A program made the position numbers and the translations under genes. 64,000 nucleotides of DNA from Thiohalomonas sp041685045 (lineage in GTDB: Bacteria > Pseudomonadota > Gammaproteobacteria > Thiohalomonadales > Thiohalomonadaceae), in contig JAWLGP010000012.1 of NCBI GenBank assembly GCA_041685045.1, positions 1 to 64,000 on the forward strand, given 5' to 3'. The notes below the pieces were generated by a model. That model was not told the origin of the DNA and did no database searches. It saw only the letters and a program-made list of their open reading frames with translations. Positions 44,321-53,466 of the stretch are shown one piece after another; within the stretch, counting starts at the first letter, position 1, and the number at the start of each line of letters is the position of its first letter.

Positions 44321-45373
44321 TCACGCCCGCCCGAAGTGACTCAGGTACCAATCGACGAAACGCGGCACGCCCTCCTCCACCGGCGTCGCCGGGCGATAGC
44401 CCACGTCTTCAATCAGGTCCTGCACGTCGGCATAGGTGTCCGGCACATCGCCGGGCTGCAGTGGCAGCAGGTTCATTTCCGCCTTTTTGCCGAGCGCCTG
44501 CTCCAGCAGTTCGATGTACTGCATCAGTTCCACCGGCCGGTTGTTGCCGATGTTGTAAAGCCGATAAGGCGCAAAACTGCTGGCGGAATCGGGTTTGGCA
44601 CCGCTCCAGTCCGGATTCGGTTCCGGCACCCGGTCGAGGGTTCGCACCACCCCTTCCACGATGTCGTCGATGTAGGTGAAATCGCGACGGTGCTGCCCGT
44701 AGTTGAAGACGTCGATGGGCTCGCCGGCCAAAATCTTGCGGGTGAACAGGAACAGCGCCATGTCCGGCCGCCCCCAGGGCCCGTATACGGTGAAAAAACG
44801 CAGACCCGTGGTCGGCAGCCCGTACAACGAGCTATAGGTGTGCGCCATCAGCTCATTCGCCTTTTTGGTGGCGGCATACAGGCTCATGGGATGGTCCACA
44901 TTGTCGTGGACCGAAAATGGCATGGTGGTGTTGGCGCCGTAGACCGAGCTGCTGGAGGCATAGACCAGATGCTCGACCCCGTGGTGTCGGCACCCCTCCA
45001 GCAGATTCACGAAACCGACCAGGTTGGTGTCGACGTAGGCGTGGGGATTTTCCAGCGAGTAACGTACCCCCGCCTGGGCCGCCAGGTTGACCACCCGCTC
45101 GGGCCGATGTTCGCTGAAGAGCCGCTCGACCGCCTTGCGATGGCCGATGTCGCCCAGCACGAATCGAAAGGCACCGGCCTGGCGCGAATCCGCCCACTGC
45201 CCCGGCGCGGCACCGGCAGCGGCAGCGATCCGATCGAGGCGGGTCCGCTTCAGGCCGACGTCGTAGTAGTCGTTGAGGTTATCGATCCCGATCACCTCGT
45301 CGCCCCTCGCCAGCAGGCGTAACGCCAAGGCCGAACCGATGAAACCCGCTACGCCGGTGATAAGTACTTTCAT
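44321..45373 (-). CDS. NAD-dependent UDP-sugar epimerase, UDP-glucuronate 4-epimerase type
   Basis: About 350 residues. Rossmann GxxGxxG in LITGVAGFIGSALALRLL, the GIDNLNDYYDVGLKRTRL segment that marks UDP-glucuronate 4-epimerases, NLAAQAGVRYSLENPHAYVDTN, catalytic S-Y-K in YASSSSVYGA and PMSLYAATKKANELMAH, then FFTVYGPWGRPDMALFLF and DFTYIDDIVEG. It should interconvert UDP-glucuronate and UDP-galacturonate for surface polysaccharide. It precedes no glycosyltransferase here, but a nucleotide-sugar dehydrogenase gene is next door on the same strand. Confidence 0.92.
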   Translation of the reverse strand: MKVLITGVAGFIGSALALRLLARGDEVIGIDNLNDYYDVGLKRTRLDRIAAAAGAAPGQWADSRQAGAFRFVLGDIGHRKAVERLFSEHRPERVVNLAAQAGVRYSLENPHAYVDTNLVGFVNLLEGCRHHGVEHLVYASSSSVYGANTTMPFSVHDNVDHPMSLYAATKKANELMAHTYSSLYGLPTTGLRFFTVYGPWGRPDMALFLFTRKILAGEPIDVFNYGQHRRDFTYIDDIVEGVVRTLDRVPEPNPDWSGAKPDSASSFAPYRLYNIGNNRPVELMQYIELLEQALGKKAEMNLLPLQPGDVPDTYADVQDLIEDVGYRPATPVEEGVPRFVDWYLSHFGRA

Positions 45374-45572
45374 GTCCTTTCGCTCTGTCGTCCCTTGCCC
45401 GCGGGAGGCCGTGCCCCCCTGCCCTCGCTAGTGCAGTGTTTCACACCCCACTAAACAGCTGTTCCAAAATGATAGCCATGCCTGTGGGAGCGACGGGAAG
45501 CGAATCGCGGCTCCCGCCGCTCCTGCAACTTATCGAAAGCGGACCCTATGGATACGGTTTCGGGACACGTAT

Positions 45573-46895
45573 TTAGAGCCGTGCCGTCGCCACCTCTCTC
45601 GGCAGCACGTATTTGCTGTCGTAGATCACCATCTGCTCCCGGCCAAGTGCCCGGATCGCATCCGCCCCCATTTCCGCGAACTGGCGGTGAGCCACCGCGA
45701 GAACCACGGCGTCGTAGGTCCCCGGCTCGGGCATTTCGATCGGCCGAATCCCGTATTCGCGTACCGCCTCTTCCGGGTCGACCCAAGGGTCGTAAACGTC
45801 GACCCGGGCGTGGTAGTTTTCGAGTTCCCGCACCACGTCGACGACCCGCGTGTTGCGCAGGTCCGGGCAGTTTTCCTTGAAGCTCAGCCCCAGCACGAGA
45901 ATGCGCGCCCCCACGACGTGGATGCGCTGGCGGGTCATCTGCTTCAGCACCTGAGAGGCGATGTAGATACCCATCTCGTCATTGATACGGCGGCCCGCCA
46001 GGATCATCTCCGGGTAGTAACCGATCTCCTGGGCCTTGTGGGTCAGATAGAACGGATCGACCCCGATACAGTGCCCCCCCACCAGCCCTGGCCGGAACGG
46101 CAGGAAGTTCCACTTGGTACCGGCAGCCTGCAGGACCTCCTCGGTGTCGATGTCCAACCGATTGAAGATGATGGCCAATTCATTGATCAGGGCGATATTG
46201 ACGTCCCGTTGGGTGTTTTCGATGACCTTGGCCGCCTCGGCCACCCGGATGGAACTGGCCCGGTGTGTGCCCGCGGTGACGATGCTGCCGTAGAGCTCGT
46301 CTATGAATGCGGCGGCGGCAGGGGTCGAGCCCGAGGTCACCTTCCTGATGCTGGTGACACGATGTGCCCTGTCGCCCGGATTGATGCGCTCGGGGCTGTA
46401 ACCGACATAAAAACCCTGGATTTCCTCGCCGTCTTCCCCGCTCAGGTAGCGCAACCCCGATTCCCGCTCGAGGATCGGCACACACACCTCTTCGGTGGCG
46501 CCCGGATAGACGGTCGATTCATAAACCACCACATCGCCCGGCTTGAGGACGGTGCCGACGCTCCGGCTCGCCTTCTCCAGCGGCGTCAGATCCGGACGTT
46601 TATGCCGGTCGATCGGGGTCGGCACAGTGACGATATAGACGTTGGCATCGGCGATCTCCTGCAGACTGTCGGTAAACGTCAGCCCGCTTTCGCCATCCGG
46701 CCGGCCGGAAACGGCCAGCAGATCGTCGGCATCCACCTCGAGAGTATGGTCGCGCCCCTCCTTGAGGGCCTTGATGCGCCGCGGGTCGACATCGAATCCC
46801 CGGGTGGAGAACCGACGCGCGAACTCCACCGCCAACGGTAGACCGACGTAGCCCAGACCGACCACGGCCAGGCGCGCACGATTGAGCTCAAACAT
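45573..46895 (-). CDS. tviB: UDP-GlcNAc/UDP-glucose 6-dehydrogenase, TviB-like
   Basis: About 440 residues. NAD site LAVVGLGYVGLPLAVEFARRF with GFDVDPRRIKALKEGRDHTLEV. VYESTVYPGATEEVCVPILE, the central YSPERINPGD, catalytic Cys in GGHCIGVDPFYLTHKAQEIGY, and the C-terminal RILVLGLSFKENCPDLRNTRVVDVV. The sequence follows the TviB/WbpO group that oxidises UDP-N-acetylhexosamine to the uronic acid. With the epimerase it could supply UDP-uronic acids for exopolysaccharide. The 200-bp gap between the two genes holds a weak palindrome near 45485-45525. Confidence 0.88.
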   Translation of the reverse strand: MFELNRARLAVVGLGYVGLPLAVEFARRFSTRGFDVDPRRIKALKEGRDHTLEVDADDLLAVSGRPDGESGLTFTDSLQEIADANVYIVTVPTPIDRHKRPDLTPLEKASRSVGTVLKPGDVVVYESTVYPGATEEVCVPILERESGLRYLSGEDGEEIQGFYVGYSPERINPGDRAHRVTSIRKVTSGSTPAAAAFIDELYGSIVTAGTHRASSIRVAEAAKVIENTQRDVNIALINELAIIFNRLDIDTEEVLQAAGTKWNFLPFRPGLVGGHCIGVDPFYLTHKAQEIGYYPEMILAGRRINDEMGIYIASQVLKQMTRQRIHVVGARILVLGLSFKENCPDLRNTRVVDVVRELENYHARVDVYDPWVDPEEAVREYGIRPIEMPEPGTYDAVVLAVAHRQFAEMGADAIRALGREQMVIYDSKYVLPREVATARL

Positions 46896-47070
46896 GGCAT
46901 CCCTCGGAAGCAGGCAACAACTCTCTTGACCTATTAATATGGTTGATTATCGGCTATTTGCGATGCGCCCGGTGCGCGCGGCACACCGTGGTATAGTGCC
47001 GTCGACATCCGGTGTTTTCGAGGCTAAACAGTAGTCGCCCTTCGGTCCATATGCCAACACATTGCTCACG

Positions 47071-47514
47071 ATGAATAGCGGTTTCCTGGAGAAGTATCAC
47101 GGCTACTTGAAGAATTTGCTGCGGTGGGACGAACTGGACCGCCTGTGGGATCGCTTGCGGCAGGCTCCGGACGGCGTCTGGTTCGCCTACGCCACCGGCG
47201 AACCGCCGCCCCAGCAGCCACTTGACGCCGAACAGCTGGCGCGCGTCATCGGGGAGCTGGACCTTCTGTTGCGCACGGAACACAAGGAAAGCTACTGCGG
47301 CATCGTCTATGTCGACGACCCGGATGCTCCGTCGCTGGTAAAGATCTATGACCCCAACAATCTGGGCAGTGTCTGTGGCTCCAGCTCCGGTCCACCGCCA
47401 CTTCCGGGCTGGGTGTTGTCGACCCGGCCACCGACCGACCTCAAGGCGGTGCTCCCCCAGCCCGAAGGCCGCCGCCGCTGGTGGCAGCGTCTACTGGTGC
47501 GCGGTAGCGGCTAA
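47071..47514 (+). CDS. Hypothetical protein
   Basis: About 147 residues: MNSGFLEKYHGYLKNLLRWDELDRLWDRLRQAPDGVWFAYATGEPPP with a central SYCGIVYVDDPDAPSLVKIYDPNNLGSVCGSS and a basic C-terminus (RRRWWQRLLVRG). No signal peptide, membrane helix or known domain. Codon use fits neighbours and it lies divergent to the tviB-like gene. Function unknown. Confidence 0.6.
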   Translation: MNSGFLEKYHGYLKNLLRWDELDRLWDRLRQAPDGVWFAYATGEPPPQQPLDAEQLARVIGELDLLLRTEHKESYCGIVYVDDPDAPSLVKIYDPNNLGSVCGSSSGPPPLPGWVLSTRPPTDLKAVLPQPEGRRRWWQRLLVRGSG

Positions 47515-47574
47515 AGTTCCTTCACCGGGGCCCGATTTACTCAGATAGAGCGTCCTAGCCGCCTGACGAGTAGC

Positions 47575-48333
47575 ATGCCCGACTACAGCAGCGCCGGAAA
47601 AACCGAACTCTCCGATTTCGAAAACCAGGAGCAGTTCCTGCTGCATGCCAAGGGCGAGATCGTGCACGTGCTGAACGACCTGGCGAAGAAGCCGGACATC
47701 ATGACCGGCTACTTCGACAATGGGCGGCAGTACATCCTCACGGTGGTATTGAAGGTTCTCGCCGATCGCAACCTGCTGGTCCTCGACTGCGGACCCGACG
47801 ACCAGGCCAACGAGGCCCTGATCCGGGCCGGACGGCTGCTGTGCATCACCAAGCACAATCGTATCCATATCAAATTCGCCCTCTCCGGCATCAAGCGGGC
47901 CCGCTATCAGGGTCAGCCGGTGTTCGCGGCACCTTTGCCGGAAACCGTTTTCCGGCTCCAGCGCCGCGAGTACTTTCGGGTAAAGACGCCCCTGCTCACG
48001 CCGGTCACCTGCGAAGTGCCGTGGGCAGGGAATGCGCGTGCCGAGTTACCGGTGCTGGATATCGGTCACGGGGGTCTGGCCCTGCTGGATCGAGAGCGCG
48101 CCTATTCCGGAGAGCTTTTCGTTGTCCTGGAGGACTGCGGACTCTACCTGCCGGATTTCGGCGAACTCCGCCTGGACCTGGAGGTCCGCAACATCGTTCC
48201 GCAACAACACAAGGGCGGAAAGGGCACCCAGCGGCTCGGCTGTGCCTTCCGGCAGTTACCCATGAACAAGAGCGCCGCCATTCAGCGCTATATCCATCAA
48301 CTGCAGATCGCCCAGAAGTCCCGCACCGACTAA
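47575..48333 (+). CDS. YcgR-like PilZ protein 1, non-canonical motif
   Basis: About 252 residues. The N-terminal YcgR domain covers about 20-115. PilZ covers about 120-240 with motif 1 RLQRREYFRVKTP (RxxxR intact) but motif 2 DIGHGGLAL, where the usual serine of D/N-x-S-x-x-G is glycine. YcgR binds c-di-GMP and slows flagellar rotation. The serine change could weaken ligand binding. No flagellar genes are nearby. The next gene is a paralogue with canonical motifs, about 79 bases downstream. Confidence 0.88.
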   Translation: MPDYSSAGKTELSDFENQEQFLLHAKGEIVHVLNDLAKKPDIMTGYFDNGRQYILTVVLKVLADRNLLVLDCGPDDQANEALIRAGRLLCITKHNRIHIKFALSGIKRARYQGQPVFAAPLPETVFRLQRREYFRVKTPLLTPVTCEVPWAGNARAELPVLDIGHGGLALLDRERAYSGELFVVLEDCGLYLPDFGELRLDLEVRNIVPQQHKGGKGTQRLGCAFRQLPMNKSAAIQRYIHQLQIAQKSRTD

Positions 48334-48411
48334 GGCGCCGTGATCGCGCTGGGGTACTGTTTCGTGCTCGGCGGCACTTTCCGATACAGCTTACCGGCGT
48401 AGAACGTTGGA

Positions 48412-49170
48412 ATGCCAAATGAACCAGTGAACCCAAGTGGCGGTGTCGCCCCCAACGATCTGGAGCGATTTCGCACCAGCGACCGCTATGAGATCAGTCG
48501 CGTTCTGCGCGATCTGCTCCGCGGCCACGAGCTGGTAACGCTCGGCGTTCGCGATGACAGGGGGTTCGTCCTCACCTCGGTGGTCCATGTCGATTCCGAG
48601 CAGCAGTGGTTCTACCTCGACCCCGGCGCAGACCCGGGTGCCAACGAACGCCTGCTCCATGCCGACAAAGTGCTGTTCCTTTCGCACCACAACCGTGTGC
48701 GGGTACAGTTCATGATCGATCGGCTCGAGTCCGGCGAACGGGATGGCGCACCGGTATTCGTCGCCCCGTTTCCGCAAAGCATGATTCGGGTGCAGCGACG
48801 GGAGTTTTACCGGGTCCGTACGCCCGCCGCCGCCCCCCTGCTGTGCCATTTTCTGCTTGGCGGGCAATCCATACAGGCGACGATCGTCGACATCAGCCTC
48901 GGCGGGATCGGCATTATCGAACCGGAGAGGCACCTTGAACTGGAAGCAGGAAGCGTGCTGGAACGGTGCCGAATCGAGCTTCCCGACGAAGGCAGCATCG
49001 AAACGGCCGTCGAGATCCGCAGCCATTTCGAAGTCGCGGTTCGCTCCGGAGCGCCCCAGCGGCGGATCGGCTGCCGCTTTCTCCACCTCAGTCCGCACAT
49101 GAACGCCAGGATTCAGCGTTACATCCACCGGGTGGAGCTGGATCGGCGCCGGCGGGTCCGGGGCGGTTGA
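48412..49170 (+). CDS. YcgR-like PilZ protein 2, canonical motifs
   Basis: About 252 residues with the same two-domain layout. Motif 1 RVQRREFYRVRTP and motif 2 DISLGGIGI are both complete, so c-di-GMP binding is expected. The tandem arrangement with the preceding gene and equal length indicate duplication followed by divergence. Downstream, two perfect TGTTAC palindromes begin six bases after the stop, marking the start of the acetate locus. Confidence 0.9.
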   Translation: MPNEPVNPSGGVAPNDLERFRTSDRYEISRVLRDLLRGHELVTLGVRDDRGFVLTSVVHVDSEQQWFYLDPGADPGANERLLHADKVLFLSHHNRVRVQFMIDRLESGERDGAPVFVAPFPQSMIRVQRREFYRVRTPAAAPLLCHFLLGGQSIQATIVDISLGGIGIIEPERHLELEAGSVLERCRIELPDEGSIETAVEIRSHFEVAVRSGAPQRRIGCRFLHLSPHMNARIQRYIHRVELDRRRRVRGG

Positions 49171-49175
49171 CGATC

Positions 49176-49215
49176 TGTTACTGTTCGTAACACCGCCCTG
49201 TTACCGCCCGTAACA
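49176..49215. promoter_or_regulatory. Tandem perfect TGTTAC-N5-GTAACA operators
   Basis: TGTTACTGTTCGTAACA (49176-49192) and TGTTACCGCCCGTAACA (49199-49215) are perfect 6-5-6 palindromes with centres 23 bp apart, about two helical turns. A further GTAAC half-site is at 49218-49222. The layout matches enhancer sites of NtrC-family activators. A sigma-54 promoter match lies at 49279-49294. The first gene of the acetate locus starts at 49328. Confidence 0.75.
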
Positions 49216-49278
49216 GCGTAACCCCCGCCCACTGCCACGCCCAAGACTTTATCCTTTATTTTCCGCCAGTTGCGAACC

Positions 49279-49294
49279 CGGAACGATTTTTGCT
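49279..49294 (+). promoter_or_regulatory. Sigma-54 (-24/-12) promoter match
   Basis: CGGAACGATTTTTGCT agrees with the consensus TGGCACG-N4-TTGCW at all but two positions, with GG and GC at the required ten-base interval (49280-49281 and 49292-49293). Transcription would start near 49305, leaving a leader of about 23 bases before the DUF294 gene. The paired operators are 65-103 bp upstream, a usual distance for activator looping. Confidence 0.65.
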
Positions 49295-49327
49295 CAAAGG
49301 GGCTTACTTGCCGCTACCGATTTCGCC

Positions 49328-51217
49328 ATGACCCACGCTCCGCTAACGCCGGTGATCGAGTTTCTGCGCCACCACGCGCCGTTCGACCAGATGGCACCGG
49401 CACACCTGGATTACATGGCCAAGCGCCTGAAGCTGGTGTTCTACGCGCGCGGCGAGACCATCCTGCGTCCTGCGGACGGCCCGGCGAATCGCTTTTTCAT
49501 TATCAAACAGGGGCGTGTTCGCGGTGAGGTGGAGGGCGACCGCTCCGCCGAAGGGGCATGGGAACTGGTGACCGGCGAGTGCTTTCCGGTCGGGGCACTC
49601 CTGTCGCGCCGACCGACGCACGTCACCACCTCGGCAGCCGAAGACAGCTTTTGCTTTGAGCTGGATCGGGAGGTATTCGAGCGGCTCTTGGTCAAGAGCC
49701 CGGTCTTCCACGACTTCTGCACCCGACGCCTGGCAAGCCTTTTGGACAGCGCACTGCGTACCGTGCAGGCCAACTCCGCCACGCGGATGTCGGAGGATAC
49801 CTCCCTCAGCACCGCCCTGCGGAGCCTGATCCGACGGCCGCCGGTCACCTGTCTGCCGGAAGCGCCACTGCACGCCGCGCTTCAGCGCATGCAGGCAGAA
49901 CGGGTGGGCAGCATATTCATTGTCGACGAGCAGCAGTCGCCGGTCGGCGTATTCACGCTGCACGACGTGCTGGCGCGGGTCGCGTTGCCGGAAATCGACC
50001 TGAGTACGCCGATTCGCGAAGTAATGACCCCCCGCCCGCTCTCCCTCCCTCCCAACGCGCGGGCCTACGAGGCGGCGCTCGTGATGGCCCAGGCGGGCTT
50101 TGGCCATGTCTGTGTGGTCGAAGAGAGGCGCCTCATCGGGGTTCTTTCCGAACGCGACCTTTTCTCGCTGCAGCGGGTCGGACTGGTCAACCTGAGCCGA
50201 GCCATTGCCAATGCGCCTAACGTCGATGCGTTGACCCGCCTGGAGTTGGACATCCACCGGCTGGTCGACCAGATGCTGGCCCAAGGCGCTTCGGTGGACC
50301 AACTGACCCAGATCATTTCCGCCTTGAACGACAGCCTGACACAGCGGGTGATCCGCCTGGTGCTGGACGAGACGGGAGCAGCGGACGTGGCGTTCACCTG
50401 GCTTTCGTTCGGCAGCGAAGGGCGCTCCGAGCAGACCCTGAAGACGGATCAGGATAACGGCATTCTGTTCCAGCTCCCGAACGGCGACAGTGCCGACGCA
50501 GTACGGGAAAGACTGCTGCCCCTGGCCCGGCGCATCAATGAGGTGCTGGACGCCTGCGGCTTTCCGCTCTGCAAGGGCGGCATCATGGCGAGCAACCCCG
50601 AGTGTTGCCTGAGCCTGGAGGAGTGGCAGGCGCGGTTCTCCCGCTGGGTCGATCAGGGCACCCCGGAGCACCTGCTCAAGGCGACCATTTTCTTCGATTT
50701 CCGTCCCCTGTACGGGGATCCGGAGCCTGCTCAGCAGCTCCGCGAGTGGCTCGCCGGCCGGGTGATCAAGAACAGCCGGTTCCGGCGCCAGATGGCGGCC
50801 AGTGCCCTGCGCAACCGGCCGCCACTGGGGCTCATCCGGGATTTTGCGGTGGCACGCGGCGGCGACCACCCGAACACCATCAATCTGAAAGTCCAGGGTA
50901 TTACGCCGTTCGTGGATGCCGCGCGCCTGTTCATGCTGGCCACCGGCGGCAAGGAGACCAACACCGTGGAGAGGCTGACCAGCGCCGCCCGCGCCGGCGC
51001 CCTGAACCCGGCCGACGTGTCCGCCTGGGCCGAGGCCTACCACTTCATCCAGCTGCTGCGCATGCGCGCCCACCGCCGTCAGGCCGAGGCCGGCGAGCCG
51101 CTCAGCAACCACGTGGATCCGGGCAGTTTCAACGAACTGGACCGCCGCATTCTGAAGGAGGCGTTCCGGCAAGCGCGAAAGCTGCAGTCGAAGCTCGCGC
51201 TGGAGTACCAGCTGTAA
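49328..51217 (+). CDS. cNMP-binding/CBS/DUF294 nucleotidyltransferase-like protein 1
   Basis: About 629 residues. An N-terminal cyclic-nucleotide-binding-like beta-roll (about 10-145) is followed by a CBS pair (about 165-290). A DUF294 domain resembling the GlnD nucleotidyltransferase has the motif SFGSEGRSEQTLKTDQDNGIL (about 360-385). A C-terminal substrate-binding-like domain runs to the end. Proteins of this kind are commonly encoded beside ActP-type symporters and acs and are thought to be signalling or modifying enzymes. First gene of the acetate locus, directly after the sigma-54 promoter match. ATG at 49328 has only a weak ribosome site. Confidence 0.9.
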   Translation: MTHAPLTPVIEFLRHHAPFDQMAPAHLDYMAKRLKLVFYARGETILRPADGPANRFFIIKQGRVRGEVEGDRSAEGAWELVTGECFPVGALLSRRPTHVTTSAAEDSFCFELDREVFERLLVKSPVFHDFCTRRLASLLDSALRTVQANSATRMSEDTSLSTALRSLIRRPPVTCLPEAPLHAALQRMQAERVGSIFIVDEQQSPVGVFTLHDVLARVALPEIDLSTPIREVMTPRPLSLPPNARAYEAALVMAQAGFGHVCVVEERRLIGVLSERDLFSLQRVGLVNLSRAIANAPNVDALTRLELDIHRLVDQMLAQGASVDQLTQIISALNDSLTQRVIRLVLDETGAADVAFTWLSFGSEGRSEQTLKTDQDNGILFQLPNGDSADAVRERLLPLARRINEVLDACGFPLCKGGIMASNPECCLSLEEWQARFSRWVDQGTPEHLLKATIFFDFRPLYGDPEPAQQLREWLAGRVIKNSRFRRQMAASALRNRPPLGLIRDFAVARGGDHPNTINLKVQGITPFVDAARLFMLATGGKETNTVERLTSAARAGALNPADVSAWAEAYHFIQLLRMRAHRRQAEAGEPLSNHVDPGSFNELDRRILKEAFRQARKLQSKLALEYQL

Positions 51218-51331
51218 CGATTCCAGTGTTTTCGGGTTAACCGGAAATTGTGGAAGTAGTGCCCCTGGTGAGGAGTTGGGGGAGCATCCGCCAGGACGGC
51301 ACATTTGCCCTTGTGACTAGGAGAAATAGCT

Positions 51332-51622
51332 ATGACAGACACTGCAAGCGTCACCTCAGCGGTCAACGCGCAGTCAAAGGCGATGGCCTACTGGAAGGCG
51401 AATGTTCGCCTTCTGCTCGGCTGCCTGGCGGTTTGGTTCGTCGTGTCCTACGGGCTCGGCATCATCCTGGTAGACGCCCTTAATACCATTTCGCTCGGCG
51501 GCTACAAACTGGGCTTCTGGTTCGCCCAGCAGGGTTCGATTTACACCTTTGTGGGGCTGATCTTCTTCTATGCCTGGCGCATGAACAAGCTCGACCGCGA
51601 ATTCGACGTACACGAAGACTAA
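51332..51622 (+). CDS. DUF4212 small subunit of a sodium/solute symporter
   Basis: About 96 residues with two membrane helices (LLLGCLAVWFVVSYGLGIILV and GSIYTFVGLIFFYAWRMNKLDREF). The WKANVRLLLGCL start and YAWRMNKLDREFDV end are diagnostic of DUF4212, which is paired with VC_2705-type symporters. AGGAG ribosome site upstream. Ends 13 bases before the symporter gene, in line with an obligate small-subunit partner. Confidence 0.93.
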   Translation: MTDTASVTSAVNAQSKAMAYWKANVRLLLGCLAVWFVVSYGLGIILVDALNTISLGGYKLGFWFAQQGSIYTFVGLIFFYAWRMNKLDREFDVHED

Positions 51623-51635
51623 TCGGGGGACTCAC

Positions 51636-53417
51636 ATGGAACTGCAAACCATGATCTACCTGGTAGTGGGCGCGACCTTCGCCCTCTACATGGGCATCGC
51701 CTTCTGGGCGCGTGCCGCCACCACCGGCGAGTTCTACGTCGCCGGCAAGGGCGTACACCCGGTTGCCAACGGCATGGCCACCGGCGCCGACTGGATGTCC
51801 GCGGCGTCGTTCATCTCGATGGCCGGTCTCATCGCCTTCAACGGCTATGACGCCTCGGCCTACCTGATGGGCTGGACCGGCGGCTACGTGCTGCTGGCGA
51901 TGCTGCTGGCACCCTACCTGCGCAAGTTCGGCAAGTTCACCGTGCCCGAGTTCATCGGTGACCGCTACTACTCGCAGACGGCACGCCTGGTCGCGGTCGT
52001 CTGCCTCATCGTCGCCTCGATCACTTACGTTATTGGCCAGATGACCGGCGTCGGCGTGGCGTTCGCCCGCTTCCTCGAGGTGGACTCCAACACCGGCGTA
52101 ATGATCGGCATGGGCATCGTGTTCGTCTACGCCGTGCTCGGCGGCATGAAGGGCATCACCTACACCCAGATCGCCCAGTACGTGGTGCTCATCTTCGCTT
52201 ACACCGTGCCGGCGATCTTCATCTCCCTGCACCTCACCGGCAACCCGCTGCCCCAGCTCGGCCTCGGCAGCACCATGGCCGACGGCAGTGGCACGTTCCT
52301 GCTGGACAAGCTGGACGTCATCGTGAAGGACCTCGGCTTCGCCGAGTACACGGCACAGAAGGGCTCGACCCTGAACATCGCCCTGCTCACCCTGTCGCTG
52401 ATGATTGGTACCGCGGGTCTGCCTCACGTGATCGTCCGCTTCTTCACCGTACCGACCGTGCGTGACGCCCGCTCCTCCGCCGGCTGGGCGCTGGTGTTCA
52501 TCGCCATCCTCTACACCACCGCTCCGGCTGTGGGTGCCATGGCACGCCTGAACCTGACCGAGACCATCCAGACCGGGCCGGTCGGCTCCTCCGCCGCCAA
52601 CCTGGTCTATGACGAGCGTCCCGAATGGTTCAAGACCTGGGAGACCACTGGTCTGCTGAAGTTCGAGGACAAGAACGGCGACGGCCGCATCCAGTACTAC
52701 AACGACAAGAACCCGGAGTTTGCCGCCAAGGCCGCAGAGTGGGGCTGGAACGGCAACGAGATGGTGACGGTGAACGCCGACATCATGGTGCTCGCCAATC
52801 CTGAAATCGCCAAGCTGCCCAACTGGGTCATCGCCTTGGTGGCGGCCGGTGGTCTTGCCGCCGCCCTCTCCACCGCAGCCGGTCTGCTGCTGGCCATCTC
52901 CTCGGCCATCTCCCATGACCTGCTGAAGGGCACGTTCACGCCGAATATCTCGGAAAAGAGCGAGCTGATGGCGGGCCGTGTCGCCATGGCTGGCGCCATC
53001 CTGGTGGCCGGTTACCTGGGCATGAATCCGCCCGGCTTCGCGGCACAGACGGTAGCGCTCGCCTTCGGGCTGGCGGCCTCATCCCTGTTCCCTGCGCTGA
53101 TGATGGGCATCTTCAACAAGCGGATGAACAGGGCCGGCGCCATTACCGGCATGCTCGTCGGTCTGGGGACCACCGTTTTGTACATCTTCACGTACAAGGG
53201 CTGGTTCTTCATCCCGGGCACCAACATGCTGCCGGATAATGCCGACAACTGGATGCTGGGCATCTCCCCTGGCTCCTTCGGCGCCGTAGGTGCGATCTTC
53301 AACTTCCTCGCTGCTTATGTGGTGTCGAAGATGACCGCGCCAGCACCGGCGGAGATCCAGACGATGGTCGAGGACATCCGCGTACCGCGTGGCGCGGGTA
53401 CCGCTTCCTCGCACTAA
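51636..53417 (+). CDS. actP: Acetate/solute:sodium symporter, VC_2705 (ActP-like) subfamily
   Basis: About 593 residues. SLC5 family with about 13 helices; FYVAGKGVHPVANGMATGADWMSAASFISMAGLIAFNGYDASAYLMGW is the conserved N-terminal core and VPEFIGDRYYSQTARLVAVVC follows. A hydrophilic insert at about 300-370 is typical of the subfamily. Paired with the DUF4212 subunit and flanked by DUF294 genes and acs, so acetate or another short monocarboxylate is the likely substrate, taken up with sodium. A strong terminator follows. Confidence 0.92.
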   Translation: MELQTMIYLVVGATFALYMGIAFWARAATTGEFYVAGKGVHPVANGMATGADWMSAASFISMAGLIAFNGYDASAYLMGWTGGYVLLAMLLAPYLRKFGKFTVPEFIGDRYYSQTARLVAVVCLIVASITYVIGQMTGVGVAFARFLEVDSNTGVMIGMGIVFVYAVLGGMKGITYTQIAQYVVLIFAYTVPAIFISLHLTGNPLPQLGLGSTMADGSGTFLLDKLDVIVKDLGFAEYTAQKGSTLNIALLTLSLMIGTAGLPHVIVRFFTVPTVRDARSSAGWALVFIAILYTTAPAVGAMARLNLTETIQTGPVGSSAANLVYDERPEWFKTWETTGLLKFEDKNGDGRIQYYNDKNPEFAAKAAEWGWNGNEMVTVNADIMVLANPEIAKLPNWVIALVAAGGLAAALSTAAGLLLAISSAISHDLLKGTFTPNISEKSELMAGRVAMAGAILVAGYLGMNPPGFAAQTVALAFGLAASSLFPALMMGIFNKRMNRAGAITGMLVGLGTTVLYIFTYKGWFFIPGTNMLPDNADNWMLGISPGSFGAVGAIFNFLAAYVVSKMTAPAPAEIQTMVEDIRVPRGAGTASSH

Positions 53418-53430
53418 GCCGTACCGGTTC

Positions 53431-53466
53431 GAGGCCTCTCCGCCAGGAGAGGCCTCGGCCTTTTTT
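53431..53466 (+). terminator. Rho-independent terminator after actP
   Basis: Stem GAGGCCTCTCC (53431-53441) pairs with GGAGAGGCCTC around a short loop, followed by GGCC and six T at 53461-53466. It lies 14 bp after the symporter stop and separates it from the second DUF294 gene. Confidence 0.85.

Noticed and set aside
45485..45525. Palindrome GGGAGCGACGGGA ... TCCCGCCGCTCC between the epimerase and dehydrogenase genes, as a terminator.
   Set aside because: No T run on the coding strand. It resembles dispersed TGTGGGAGCGACGGGA repeats instead.
49343..52916. Long open frames on the minus strand opposite the DUF294 and actP genes.
   Set aside because: They are antisense shadows with skewed composition (Gln/His/Gly/Arg-rich), while the plus-strand genes show clear family motifs.
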